From: Dasypus novemcinctus | Lineage: Eukaryota > Chordata > Mammalia > Cingulata > Dasypodidae | Length of the DNA stretch: 64,000 nt | Direction of reading: 5' to 3' | NCBI RefSeq assembly: GCF_030445035.2 | Contig: NC_080690.1 | Coordinates: 30,530,796 to 30,594,795 of the forward strand | The notes under the pieces: model-generated | The model's database searches: none | The model's input: only the letters and a program-made list of their open reading frames with translations | What the model was told of the DNA's origin: nothing | Part shown: positions 1 through 11,346 of the stretch, in pieces | How positions within the stretch are numbered: the stretch's first letter is position 1 | Layout of the letters: the number at the start of each line of letters is the position of its first letter | Program-made: the position numbers and the translations under genes

Positions 1-657
1 GATTCATCAATGAGCATGTGACCCTGTGAGACAGCTTGCTGAAGGGCTTTTGAATAAAGTTAAATCATTCCAGAAATAAAATCCTAGAAAAAGAATAGTC
101 ATTTTGTTGCTGAATATCACATATTTAGATATGGTACTTGGATCATATGTGGCGTTCTTGGAACACTGATGAAAACTGACAGAAGAGTAAATACAAGCAT
201 TAATGATGGTAGAGAAGGATAAAGGAACAGCACTGAGATAACTGAGCTGCTAAATCAATACATCATGAAATAAGACTGTGACTGGTGTTGCTAATTCTCC
301 CTTCCTCCAATATCTACTCTTCTCTCTTCCTTTTAGTAATAGAATTCCTTTCAGTTTTGTTAGGCCAAACATTTTCACAGGTAGGTATGGCCTTGAGAAT
401 AAGTCCTTGGAAACAGAATGTGAACAGAATTGACATGTTTAACTTTCATGTTTTTACTTTAATAGGAAATTGTTTTGTACTTCTTCTTGTATCTCTCTCT
501 TCAATGGGCTAGAAACAGAGAGGAGGCAATGAGCCAGAAAAAAATAGAAGGGTCATGACAATATTATACGGTATGCTGAAGGAACAAGATAGAAACAACT
601 ATGTTTTGGGATGACTTTGTTGACAGACTTACCTACTGACTCAGAATGGCCCACCTA
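1..657. other. Unassigned A+T-rich DNA
   Basis: I see no convincing repeat, exon or RNA gene here. A 75-codon open frame at 285-512 has no recognisable domain and is no longer than chance would give in this base composition. Confidence 0.5.
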
Positions 658-1142
658 TGTATGGTCTATTTCTTTTTTTTTTTTTTTAATTTTACCATAA
701 GGGTCTTTTTAGCAGGTTTAAAAAAAAAAAAGAGGTCGATGGTGCTCTTTGGCTAGACCCTATGGTATATGGATATATCTCAGGAAAACTGCTTAATAAA
801 CAAATAAAGAGCTGTGCCAGAACAGCCAAAGTGGCACCGGACAGCTCCGATAGGCTGGGATCTGTGACTGAATTGAGAGCCCCTCAGGTCCTGCCTATAG
901 CTCCAACAGGCGCCCGGCCTTGCTGAAAGTTGGGGGAGGGGGGAGGGGAAAAAAGGGGGCCTTTTTTGAGGGGAGGGGTTTCCCTTTAAAAAAAAAGGGG
1001 AGTGGTAGTGTCCATGACTGTGTCAAAGACGTCCTCCCTGGGGATGAACTCTGGGTCTAGCCTCTCTGAAACCGCAAAGAAATGCTCTCTCCCATGGCCT
1101 CTTCTCATCTTTCCCAGCAAAGACCTGTATGGTCTATTTCTT
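658..1142 (-). pseudogene. Poly(A)-tailed retrocopy of an unidentified transcript with 17-bp TSD
   Basis: Seen: the 17-mer TGTATGGTCTATTTCTT occurs at 658-674 and again at 1126-1142. The first copy runs into a T run (to 687), so the inserted strand ends in poly(A) on the minus strand. These are marks of L1-driven retroposition. On the minus strand, one frame from 1123 to a stop at 988-986 stays open for 45 codons and includes the stretch ERLDPEFIPREDVFD. The part nearest the tail (about 740-810) resembles an antisense L1 3' end. Inference: a 5'-truncated processed copy of an mRNA whose 3'UTR held an L1 fragment. I do not recognise the protein, and the frame could be open by chance. Confidence 0.65.
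932..959 (+). other. G-quadruplex-forming motif
   Basis: Four G runs of 5, 6, 4 and 5 are separated by spacers of 1, 1 and 6 A residues. This fits the canonical G-quadruplex pattern (four runs of three or more G with loops of 1-7). It lies inside the retrocopy, which is C-rich in its own sense strand. A further GAGGGGAGGGG stretch follows at about 968-978. Confidence 0.6.
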
Positions 1143-2223
1143 GAAATCAGATCTTATCTTGCTTACCCGTTGTTATTTGGGGGTCTCTTTAACAGCAACT
1201 TAACCTATAACCCTAGAACATACCATCCTTCAACAGGATTACATGCTTTGAATGATAATATATTCCCTTTCATTTAGGTCAATTTGAATAATGAACTCTG
1301 TTACTACCTGAAAAAGTCTTTCTAACTGGTATAGTCAAATTTTACATCTGCAGTCTGTCTGTGGACAAAAGGGAAAAAAAGCCTTTACAAGAGAACTAGT
1401 GAAAATTAATGGCTAGAGGGCATTTTAAGGTATGTTTAATTCAAATGTGCTCAGGAGTTAAAAATAAGAAAGCATTAGGCTCACATTTTCTAGATTTTCT
1501 AAACATTTGCAGGCCCTCATGAATAATGGGAATGAGATTGGGTGTCTATAAATGTAGTAGAAAACTAACAAGAATTTAGGGAAACCTGAACAACTCTTCA
1601 AAGGGGTAAGTGATGTGGGAAAGGCATTATGATTTGGAATTCAAGATCCAGAGATTATAGGAGTCCTTTGAATCATTGATGAGAAAGCCCAATGAGACAT
1701 GTGAAGCAACCAACCTAAAATTTTCAAGATAAAGATGAGCTGGCTCTTCTCAGTGATGGAAGTGACTGGCTATGTGCTGTCACCTGTCGTGATGGAGAAA
1801 CAATCTCAGAAGCCCCTTTTTACCACCTGTAAAAAAAAGATGACCTCTAAGACACTTTCCCTCCGTGAGTATCTGCTGCTTTATAAATTTGGAAGAGGGC
1901 TTCCTTTCCCCTTGAGCTACTCTTTCGGCAAACTGAAAACTTCAGGGTTGGTTGTACCACATAGTAGTCACTTACTTAATGTGGAAAAAGTCTTTGCCAG
2001 TGATCATTCTGTCCACATAGCATGGTCTGAGACAATGGCAGGTATACCACATATGGAGAAAAGGAATCCAATCCATTTAATTAAGAGCACAGATATGAAT
2101 GTGTGATGATGCCACTAATTAAGTACCTCTATAGAGTTCACACACAATAAAAAGATAGTAAAGATAGTTTCTGATTAGAAGCTGAACCAATGGTAGGAAG
2201 AGCTAAAAATAATTAAAATCACA
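1143..2223. other. Unassigned DNA
   Basis: No repeat family could be recognised. The longest open frame is 123 codons (1735-2106, plus strand). It has no recognisable domain, no signal or membrane pattern and no clear splice context, so I do not call it a gene. Confidence 0.45.
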
Positions 2224-2232
2224 TTGCAGCAA

Positions 2233-2268
2233 GCACACATGCACATGCACACAAACACACACACAACA
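2233..2268. repeat. CA-rich simple repeat
   Basis: Imperfect CA/GCA repeats (CACACATGCACATGCACAC, then ACACACACACA). Confidence 0.7.
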
Positions 2269-2685
2269 GAATTCCATCCTAAATACTCAGCGTCTAACTT
2301 TCATAATCTACTGGGCTACAAAATTCCAGAAAGGGAAGAAAGAATATTAACTTGTTTGTTCCGTTTGTTTTCTACTCTGTTCACCTTAAACTGTCAGGCA
2401 ATCATATTGTATGTACCATCTCAAATCCAAAATATGAACAAAACTATATGCATTATTATATCCCAACATGTTTGAAAATTTTAACATTAAAATGGCAAGC
2501 ATCTGAATGCTGAATACTTTCCAGAAACTTAAGAATTTTATCTTTATTGTCTAATTTAATAAGCCTAATGTTAGTACCTTTATTTAAATACATGAAGAAA
2601 ATGAGTTCCAAATAGCTCAAATATATTACCCACAGTTATATATATTACCCACAATTACAAATGATGATCCAGAGGACAATAACAA
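2269..2685. other. Unassigned A+T-rich DNA
   Basis: No repeat family recognised. A small tandem duplication of the phrase ATATATTACCCACA occurs at about 2621-2660. Confidence 0.4.
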
Positions 2686-2760
2686 CAGGAGGAGGAGGAG
2701 AAGGCAGAGGAGGAAAAGAGGAGAGAAGGAGGAGTAGGAGAGGAGGGGGAGGAAGTAAAA
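2686..2760 (+). repeat. Purine-rich (GGA)n tract
   Basis: About 75 bases of almost pure G/A built from GGA and GAGGA units with few interruptions. It is a low-complexity polypurine tract of the kind that can form triplex DNA. Confidence 0.8.
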
Positions 2761-2884
2761 GTGAAAATTTATTTCCCAGTCTTTGGAATTTGACCTGTGT
2801 GAGTGCAGTCTTTCAGAATTTATTCATACATTGAATTTGGAGAACAACTAAGGGCCAAAGTGTAGGATTCTTCCTGATCCTTTC

Positions 2885-3300
2885 TGCACATGTGCCTTGT
2901 CTTGGGCATGCACATGTGATCCTAGGAAATACCCTGTTTTCATAACATGTGAGTCCCTTAGGCTACCCCCAGACAGACTGGGCCAAACATACATGCTCCC
3001 AGGATGTGTGTGAGGTTTATTCTGCTCCCTTCAGAACTGGGAACAGAGATTTGCCCTGGGAACACAGGCTGGCTCAGTACTGAGCTGGTAAGGAGTTGGG
3101 GAGGGATCAGCCAGGGAACCAAGACTCCCTACCACTTTTAAAGTTGCTTTTTTTCTTGATGTGGCCACTACCCTGTTACTGCCACACCCTAATTATTTTC
3201 TGGAGCCTCAAGAAAGATGATTCTGCCAGTTCGTGCTGGCTACTCAAAACCTCTGTGGGGGGATAGAACCCTAAAGCATCTTATTTCACCATCTTGATCA
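2885..3300 (-). mobile_element. Possible antisense L1 5'UTR fragment
   Basis: This stretch is richer in G+C than its surroundings. It ends with a phrase that reads on the minus strand as CAAGATGGTGAAATAAGATG, resembling the start of mammalian L1 5'UTRs. The wording of the rest (lettered runs such as ACTGAGCTGGTAAGGAGTTG) resembles L1 5'UTR style but was not aligned. This is a tentative call. Confidence 0.35.
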
Positions 3301-3516
3301 GGTCATATACCAATTTTACCATTCCAAGTGAAATTAAATGTCAGACATTATAAATTTTTGGACAGTGAAAATTTATGAGCCACACAAATATGCCCCAAAT
3401 CATGGAAGGCAAGGTAATATAGTGAAAGAAATACTCATTATTAAATGATAAGAACTAATGCCTTCCAAATATTATAGGAGAAACTGTTACAAAAGGAATA
3501 GAAATAATGACAAACT

Positions 3517-5411
3517 AAAGACAAAATGAAATTAGTCCAGGATGTCAGTGATGGGGGATACATGGGAGGAAGTTCACCTGGGCATACATATAAGGCATAT
3601 AAATGTTTTCAAATGTTCATGGGGCATGGCCATAATGGGTAGAGATTCACACAATAATTCAAGGAATATCCGATTCCCATCCTGGGGAGCCCTGCCACAT
3701 TCTCTAATGGGTCAGCAAGAATTCCCTGAGTACACGGGCAATGACTAGTGAAGGAGGATGGACAAATGATGGGCCCTTGATATTGATGACTGTGCTTATG
3801 AAGCTTTACTTTAGAAATGGAAACTTAGCCTAGTATTAGAGGGTGCCTAACAGTTGCCTCCTTGGGAGCCTCCTAGTTGCTCAAATGTGGCTTTTCTTTA
3901 AAGAAAATTCAGCATATAAATACATTACTTTCCCGCAGTATAGGACATGACCCCTGGGGATGATCCTTCCTGGAAGTTAGGGAATACTACCAAGCACAAA
4001 CTAGCAATGCAACTGGGAAAAGAACTTGACTAAAAAGAGGGAAAAGATAAAGACAAATGAGTTTATATGGCTAAGAGACTGCCAAGTGAGTTGGGAGTTC
4101 ACTGTGGAGGTTACATTTATGCACATCTCAGCAGGGTCTCATTGGCTGCCCAAGTAGATACTACCCCAAAGAATGGGGCTCCTGTGGGCTCTGGAGATAT
4201 CCAGGCACTATAGTCAGGGCAGATAGCTCAGGATTTTGGTGCTTTGCCAGCTGGCCCTGCTTTGAATTTATGTTCCCCAGGGTGAAAGAGTTGGACTCAG
4301 TTGTGGTTTCCCTACACATGGCTCTTCTGTTCTATTTGTACCTATAATTAGTACTAGAGGTGGTAGGTATATGTCCAAGAGACTTAAACCTTTGGCCTGT
4401 CTGTGTGCCAGCTGGGCCCTGAATCTCAATGGAGTTGCAACACCTACCCTCTAGTTTATTTGACTCACTCAGGACCGCTAACAGGGAGGTAATGATGGAC
4501 AACTAATATACCAAGGAACTGAGGATGTCTACAACTGCAAGCAAGAGGCTCCCATTCATCAGCCCTATGGGATCACCACCCCCTCTCAATTAGAGGTGGA
4601 GTGGACATCATCATCCCAGAATACTCAGGATTGGGGAATGGACTATGGACTAAAGTTAACATACTGGTATTCTACTATAGACTTATTGTTATTCTAGCGA
4701 TGGAAGAAATTATATCGATATGGAGGTAGTGGCCACCAGAGGTTCTAAGGGCAGTGAGAGGGGAAAATAAGTGTAATAGGGGGCATTTTTGGGACTTGGG
4801 AATTGTCCTGAATGACATTGCAAAGACAGATACAGGCCATTATATATCTTGCTATAACCTACAGAATTGGGTGAGAGAGAATGTAAACTACAATGCAAAC
4901 TTTAATCCATACTTAATGGCAATGCTCCAAAATGTGTTCATCAATTACAATGAATGTACCACACTAATGAAGGATGTTGTTAATGTGGGAGGTATGGAGA
5001 GTGGGGCATATGGGAATCCCCTGTATTTTTTATGTAGCATTTATGTAACCTAAGTATCTTTTAAAAAAAAAATAAGTGTAATATGGTGACAATTTCAGGA
5101 CATTGGTTGTCCTGAATTATGTTGCAGTGACAGATACAAGCCATTATATATATTGTCATAACTTACAAAAATGTGTGGGAGAGGGTTTAAACTATAATGT
5201 AAACTATAAGTCACACTTAGCAGCAATGTTCCCATATGTGTTCATCAATTGTAACAAATGTTCCACACTAATAAAGGATATTGTTAATGTGGGAAAGTGT
5301 GGGAGGGGTAAGGAGTGGAGCATATGCGAATCCCCTACATTTTTAAGTAATATTTATGTAATTTAAGTATCTTAAAAAATAAAAATAGTTTTTAAAAAGA
5401 CAAAATGAAAT
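3517..5411 (+). mobile_element. L1 3'UTR-only insertion with 16-bp TSD
   Basis: Seen: the 16-mer AAAGACAAAATGAAAT occurs at 3517-3532 and 5396-5411, bracketing an insert of about 1.86 kb that ends in A-rich sequence. The insert matches, in opposite orientation, the 33350-35050 block. Shared landmarks include GCTCAAATGTGGC, the phrase around TATGGGACATG/TAGGACATGA, and the terminal run on blood-vessel-like spacing of CACTAATGAAGGAT before the tail. It contains only 3'UTR, with no ORF2 sequence. It is a heavily 5'-truncated L1 copy. Its 3' end is present twice in tandem (separate entry). Confidence 0.8.
4765..5380 (+). repeat. Tandemly duplicated L1 3' terminus, two units of about 305 bp
   Basis: Unit 1 (about 4765-5069) and unit 2 (about 5070-5380) both begin with AATAAGTGTAATA. 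They then share the phrases TTGTCCTGAAT, CCATTATATAT, GTGTTCATCAATT, CCACACTAAT and GTTAATGTGGGA in the same order, and both end in TTTATGTAA..TAAGTATCTT followed by A-rich sequence. They differ at many positions, so the duplication is old. The whole pair lies inside one TSD, so it was present when this copy was inserted. Confidence 0.8.
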
Positions 5412-5892
5412 AAGGGCAAAATAAGAGTTACTCAATGGAGCTGTTTAATTTTTCAATTTTTGTTTTTAGCTTGTTTTTTTTAAAGAATGTATGAGCCTCA
5501 AGTAAGAGGAAACTTTATAAAATGTGATAATGTGCAAAATGCAAAAAATAATTGTAGAAAGAGAGAGAAGTCAGTAAAAATTACAGTAAAGTGAGTCTGT
5601 ACTAAACATTTCTCCTCTGAAAACAACCTAAATGTTAAACTCTTAGACAACAATAATCTTAAAAGATTTGAATATTTGAAAAGATAGTGACTAAACTGAA
5701 TTACTAAAGCACAAGGCCATTTTCAGTCTAGTGGCATTTGCCAATATGATACTCTTGGGATTTGGTGTACCATCCTTGCAGAGTAATAAATACCAAACCC
5801 AAAACCAGTCTCACCATTCTTCACATCAAGTTGCAATTTCAGAAATGGTCAACTTAAATATGCCCTTCTTTCTCCTCTAACCAAAAGGTAAC
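5412..5892. other. Unassigned A+T-rich DNA
   Basis: No repeat family, exon or RNA gene recognised between the L1 3'UTR copy and the LTR. Confidence 0.4.
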
Positions 5893-6318
5893 TGTCTTAG
5901 TTTGTAAGGCTGCTGTGTTAAATACCACACAATGGATTGACTTAAATAAGAAATCATTGGCTCGTGGTTTCAGATAAATTGAAGCCCAAATCAAGGTGTT
6001 GGTGGAAAGCTTTCTTCCTCCTAGGGTTGATAGCATTTTGGTTGGCCAACAATTCTTGGGTTGCTTGACTTTCGCATCACATTGTGATGCACTCTCCTTT
6101 CTCTTTCAGGTTCTCACTGACTTGGCTTCTGGCTCCACTCCATATCTGAATGTCGTCTGCTTATAAAGACTCCAGTAATACATATTAAGACCCAAACTCA
6201 TTCAGTTGAGCCACGTCTTAACCTTAAGAGAATTATTTCGAGTTGGTTTACTTCCACAGAGGTAGCTGATCAAACTCAAGAACATATCTAAATTGAGGTA
6301 TATAATTAAATTCATTAC
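5893..6318 (-). mobile_element. MaLR-type LTR remnant, antisense
   Basis: The plus strand begins TGTCTTAGTTTGTAAGGCTG and continues with AATACCACACAATGG and TGACTTAAATAAG. This is the reverse-complement layout of MLT1-class LTR ends (TTAGTTTGCTAGGGCTG..., ACCACA..., GGCTTAAA...). No internal retroviral region is seen, so it is a solo LTR remnant. Boundaries are approximate and I could not find a TSD. Confidence 0.6.
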
Positions 6319-6319
6319 A

Positions 6320-8500
6320 ACAACCAATGAAAAGAATATTTTAGTTGTGAGGCTAGGAAAAAAGTGAGAGAAAATAATAAAATGTCTGAAAATTTTGGGC
6401 CACAGAATGGCTTTCCCTAGGTTTATACATAATCTGGGTGGGCCAAGAGAACCTCAAGGCATAAACTGGTATTTAAGTAATCCCCAAATGGCAATTCCCC
6501 CAGACATCTGGAAGAATCAAACACCCTTTTCTTCATACAAAGGCATATATATTCCAGGACTCAGGAAACTGGCACAATTGTTCAGAGGCAAGGACTACCA
6601 AAGATAATCAGCTATAAAAGGAAAGAAGACAGAGACAAGAAAATGGCACACAGAATTTTAAGTATTGAAAATCATCAAACCAACTTAAAGCAAAAAATTC
6701 TTACTACATTTACACAACTAAACAAGAAGCCTGAAAATTCATGTAGGAAACAAGAAAATATGAGATGACATAGAACATAGAAATTCTAGAAATGAAAAAA
6801 GTAACCAAATTTACCAATTCAGTGAACTTGTTTGATTGCATATCAAAGCAGAAAAGGTAATTAGTGAAATGGACTATATATAGGTTGGAAAAATATCTCC
6901 GGAATTGAGCATGGAAAGACAAAACATGAACACTCAAAGAGAAGTTAAGAATTACAGAAAATAAAGTAAAAACAGTTGAATACTCCTAGAAGGAAAGGAG
7001 GAAAAAAAAAATGATGTGTATATGTGGCAGTTATTGAGGAGACTATGGCTATTAATTTTCCAGAACTAATGATAGATGCCAAATTTCCGAGCAGGATTAT
7101 TCAAAATAAATCCACAACCTGATGTATAACAGTGGATGTGCAAAAAACCAAAGATCAAAAAGGAAATTTCACAAAGTAAATGTGGCTTAACCATTTGGGT
7201 GCCTGCCTACCACATGGGAGGTCTTGGTGCCTCCTAAAAGAAGATGAACACATGCTGCCTCTTGCCTCAACAGAGTTAATACAACTGCCTCAAGCTGCAG
7301 CAGAGCTAGATGCCATCTCTGGTCACAACAAGTTAGATTTTGCCCCTGTGGCAACAAGCAGAGGCCACAAGCAAGCAGACAAAACAGTCTACAGGGAGCA
7401 AATGTGGCTTAGGCTGTTGCGCACTTGCCTCTCATATGGAAGGTCCCGGGTTAAGTTCCAGTGCCTCCTGGAGAAGGTGAGCAAACAATGAGAAGACAGA
7501 TGAGCGAGGGAAAGAGGGGATAAAGAAAAATAAAGTAAATAAAAAATACGTCTTTTAAAAACAAAAAAGCAAATCTTAAAAGGAACAGGAGAAAAAAATG
7601 AAACTTTACTTTCAAAGAAGCAGAACATTGATATAAAACCTCTCAAAAGGTACAATGAAAGCCTTAGTAAAATTATATTTTTGATGTAAAACAATTTAAC
7701 AAACAAAACAACAGGCAATAGCCTACTATGAATTCTCAGAAAAATATTCTTCGGGAATAAAGATGAAATCATGACATTTCATACATACACAAGAAAGGGA
7801 GTTCTCCATCCTCAGGCTTACACTAAAGAGAATCTTAAGGATGCACATCAGTAAGACAGAAAATGAGTCCACATGGAAAGAGTTTCCAATGGAATAAAGA
7901 GAAGAGTATTATTGTGTATTTAACTATATACAGCAAAATAACATTTAGTGGTACATAAAAGATGAAAATAATGGCCTTTGCCATTATAATTTAGTAAGTT
8001 AAGGATGCTTGTTTAATTTCTAGGGTAGTTATTAAAGGTATAGAATTGGAGTGTGCTATTACCACACTAGTAATGTGGGAAACTGATTAAAACTGTTCTC
8101 AACCACCCAAAATCAGATCAGAGAGAGACAGAGAGAGAGATGGAAACATATGGAATAATTAGAAAAGACAAATTACCCAAATAGATCCAGTCACATTAAC
8201 TGAAAGCACACAAGCTTTTTTACTAGAGAACAAAGAATAAGAGTAGAAAAAAGACATACCAAACAAATAAAAATAGAGTGTTTATCACCATCATAACCTC
8301 ATCAAAGGAAATTATAAAGCAAATTTTCAAGTAGGACAGAAATTCTAGATGGGTGGTCTTAGATACAAAAAGAAATGAAGAAGAAAGAATGCTAAATATG
8401 TTGACAAATATAAGCAAATATTGAATATATAAAACAGTAATAACCACCTGTAGCATAGTTGAATGAGCAAATAAACAAGAACAACACATTAAAACAATAG
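6320..8500 (+). mobile_element. Old sense L1 (L1M-type), 5' region through ORF1
   Basis: The A-rich sense strand reads like the 5' half of old mammalian L1s. Around 7050 the conceptual translation gives ENFPEL, the phrase that precedes the RNA-recognition part of L1 ORF1p. Near 7140 it gives TKDQKG-like text where ORF1p has VKDKE. The stretch after about 7900 resembles the spacer between ORF1 and ORF2. All frames are broken. A DAS-type SINE splits it at about 7177-7556. Both ends are approximate. Confidence 0.55.
7177..7556 (+). mobile_element. Dimeric DAS-type SINE
   Basis: Two tRNA-like heads are arranged head to tail. Unit 1 starts at about 7179 (AATGTGGCTTAACCATTTGG) and unit 2 at 7401 (AATGTGGCTTAGGCTGTTGC). 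Each continues with a degenerate internal promoter: TGGCTTA resembles an A box, and GGTCCCGGGTTAAGTTCC in unit 2 resembles a B box. The second unit ends in A-rich sequence. Known: DAS SINEs are armadillo tRNA-Ala-derived elements with multi-unit subfamilies. Assignment to a subfamily was not tested, and no clear TSD was found. Confidence 0.7.
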
Positions 8501-11087
8501 ACTATTGTAAAATATAAGTAGAAGACAAGGGGTGATAAAATGTCATTAAACTGTTCCAATTCCATAATATTAGCTGGGAGGAGCTACTCCCTTATTGGCC
8601 ATTTTTGGCACATTCAGATGAGGACTCCTTTCATACAATGTGCCTTTATTTGTGCTATTCCCTCAGTCTGGGTTATCTTTCATTCCTCTTTACCTCTAAT
8701 TATTAAAGATAATAATAGCATTATTATTAATAAGACTTTACTTGGATGCTGCATATTTCCAAATTGCCCAAAACGGCCCTCTTCCCCACTCCCGTAATTC
8801 TATGTGTTAAACTGTTTACATACAGATTGTTCCTTTCTTATATTGTTTGAAAGAGCTATTGTAGATTTATGTTAATATTCCTAAAAATGCTTAATATTTT
8901 CCCTATGTATAGTAGGAATGAATGTATCCACATACAAATGATTAGCTGTACGTGAACAAACAAATCCTTGGTCCAAATATATTTCAGTAGCATAAGCATG
9001 CATCAGTGATTTCTGTTAGCTGCTTTATCACTGTATCATCAGATAAAAGCCCACACCTAAATATCTGTGTTTTAAAGATATATACCCAAATCTTTTCTGA
9101 ACCTTACCGATTACACAACATGTAGCAGGTATAAATATAGCACTGATACTGTTTTTATATAGAGGTCTGAAAAACAAACAGGTTTTAGGAGTTCAAAAAG
9201 TTCAAATCAGGAAACATAGAAAGCTAGAATTTGTTATCTTCTAACTAAATTTTTTGGAACCCCAAACAATAGGTTTTATCTTGGATTTGTTTCAAATGAG
9301 TGCTTACGTTAGCTTTTGTTTAATTTGATGTGCTTATTTATTCCTAATGGAAATTTAGAAAATGCCCATTTTGTCTGTGTAATGACTTAGTCTTTTAACT
9401 TCTGAATAGAGGCTAAAGAGAATAAAAGAACACTAAAATCTCAAAACCATAAACAGAAGTTCTAACTATAAGTCAAGTGTAATTATTCAAACACTGAATT
9501 CCAACTAATGAGGTATTATGGAATAATACACCTGGTTCTTTCAATCTAATCCTTAAAGAAGACTGTTAATGAGAAAAATACAATAAAAATTAACCAAAAT
9601 GAGAGTGACTTAAGAATTTCCTGCAGGTTTTATTAAAGAATGATTTTCTGAAAAGGTCTGTAATCTTTGGAAAGGAGAAGCTAACAAAAGAAAGATATCT
9701 ATTAGAGGTAAAAATAATTATGGAGGTAATTGGCAAAAGAGAAGATAAATGATAAATACCAAATCAATAGAATATAAAGCAGTGAAACTTAAGAAGGACA
9801 AGTCATGAAAGTTTGTTTTTCAATTCATGGGAAGTATTTCCTGGATGAACCACATTTAGTCACCAGAATAGAGTTTTCAGGGGATTCAAATATTAATTGG
9901 GTTATTACGTAGCTCAAAACTTTATATAATATAATACACTTAGCACTACGAGATAATGATTTCAAGATGATCCTCTTAAGAATAGTTTCCTTCCAAATTA
10001 AACCTCCTAATATTAAAATATGGATTTCATTTGTAAATTGCTACTTCTCAGACATCTTAAACCTCTTCCAAATTGTTCAGCCTATGCTGAGTCATCAGTA
10101 AATCAGAAAACATAGTGTAGTTTTGAATAAATCAGTGTTGAAAATTAAATGTTTATTTTATTCCTAATTTTTCATCCTGTTTTCTGCCTGTCACACATGC
10201 CTATAATATTGAAAATTACCTGAGAAGCAGGAAAATGACTGCTATAGCAAATAGTTTTTTGATCAATATTTTCAATTTTTCAAAACAGCTTGCAGTATAA
10301 TGATAATAAATAATATTAACAATGATGATAATTATTATTCTCTTTTAATGATAATTATTATAATCTTTATTATTTTTAAATCAGATGCCTCCTTATCAGG
10401 TTCTAATTATTTCTTCCATCATCTTATTATCCTTTCTCCAAATTACTTTTCAAATTAATTTGTCATAAATTGTGCAATGCCTTATTTACACGTAAATGAT
10501 GAAAAACATATGCTAGTAAGACTTTTAAAAAAATTTTTCCTTCAACATTGCCACCATTATTGGATGAATGGTGTATTTTGGAGCACAAAAAACACAGGAA
10601 ATTTAAATTTCTCTGGGGTAGGAAAACTAAAATAATCTCTCTGGTAATCAAACATTAATAGATATTTCTTTAGACCAAAACCCCAAAATTATTGCAATAT
10701 ATACTTGTAAAATATAAACTATGAAATACTTAAAGGAAAACAAATACACTTGAAAATTTCCAAAGTCAGAGTCTTAAACCCTGACTTAATGTTTCAGAAA
10801 TCATAGGTTCTATAAGTTAGTTTTCTTCCTCAAATTTCAGGCTCTCAGCTTCTTCAAGTGCTCCTCGTGGTGTTGCACATGACATTGCTCATTATCCCAC
10901 TGGTATCTGAATAACAATTAAGTGTTAAATATGATTGTATAATATAAATATGATCATAATAAATTAATGTTCCTATTTATTATGTACAACGGTGACCAAG
11001 CAGAATTTGAAGATTTATTTTTTCTTGACTACTAAAGAATGAACCTATACAAAGCTAACAAGAGCAACAACAGCCACATCTGTTTAA
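8501..11087. other. Unassigned, largely repeat-poor A+T-rich DNA
   Basis: About 2.6 kb without a recognisable transposon, exon or RNA gene. A very A+T-rich patch at 10295-10380 contains the phrase TGATAATTATTAT twice. Ancient repeats too diverged to see by eye may be present. Confidence 0.4.
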
Positions 11088-11183
11088 ACAACATTTATTG
11101 AGCATTAATTATATGCCAAATGCTGTCATAATCTCTTAACATGTTTTTCAATTTAATTTTACCTTTTTGTTTTTGTTTTGGTT

Positions 11184-11346
11184 CCTTCCTTCCTTTCCTC
11201 TCTCTGTCCTTCTTTTTCTCCCCCCTCCCACTTCTTTCCCTCCCTTCTCCCTTCTCCCTCCTTCCCTCCCTCCCTCCCTCCCTCCCTCCCTCCCTCCCTT
11301 CCTTCCTTCCTTCCTTCCTTCCTTCCTTCCTTCCTTCCTTCCTTCT
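11184..11346 (+). repeat. Polypyrimidine microsatellite (CCTT/CCCT)n
   Basis: More than 150 bases of almost pure C/T. It starts as mixed C/T, passes through (CCCT)n at about 11263-11298, and ends as (CCTT)n at about 11299-11345. Open frames across it encode only Ser/Pro/Leu or Gly/Arg/Lys/Glu repeats and are artefacts. It sits within the L2 remnant. Confidence 0.9.

Noticed and set aside
1735..2106. 123-codon plus-strand open frame as a gene
   Set aside because: No recognisable domain, no splice or promoter context, and the length is possible by chance over 64 kb.
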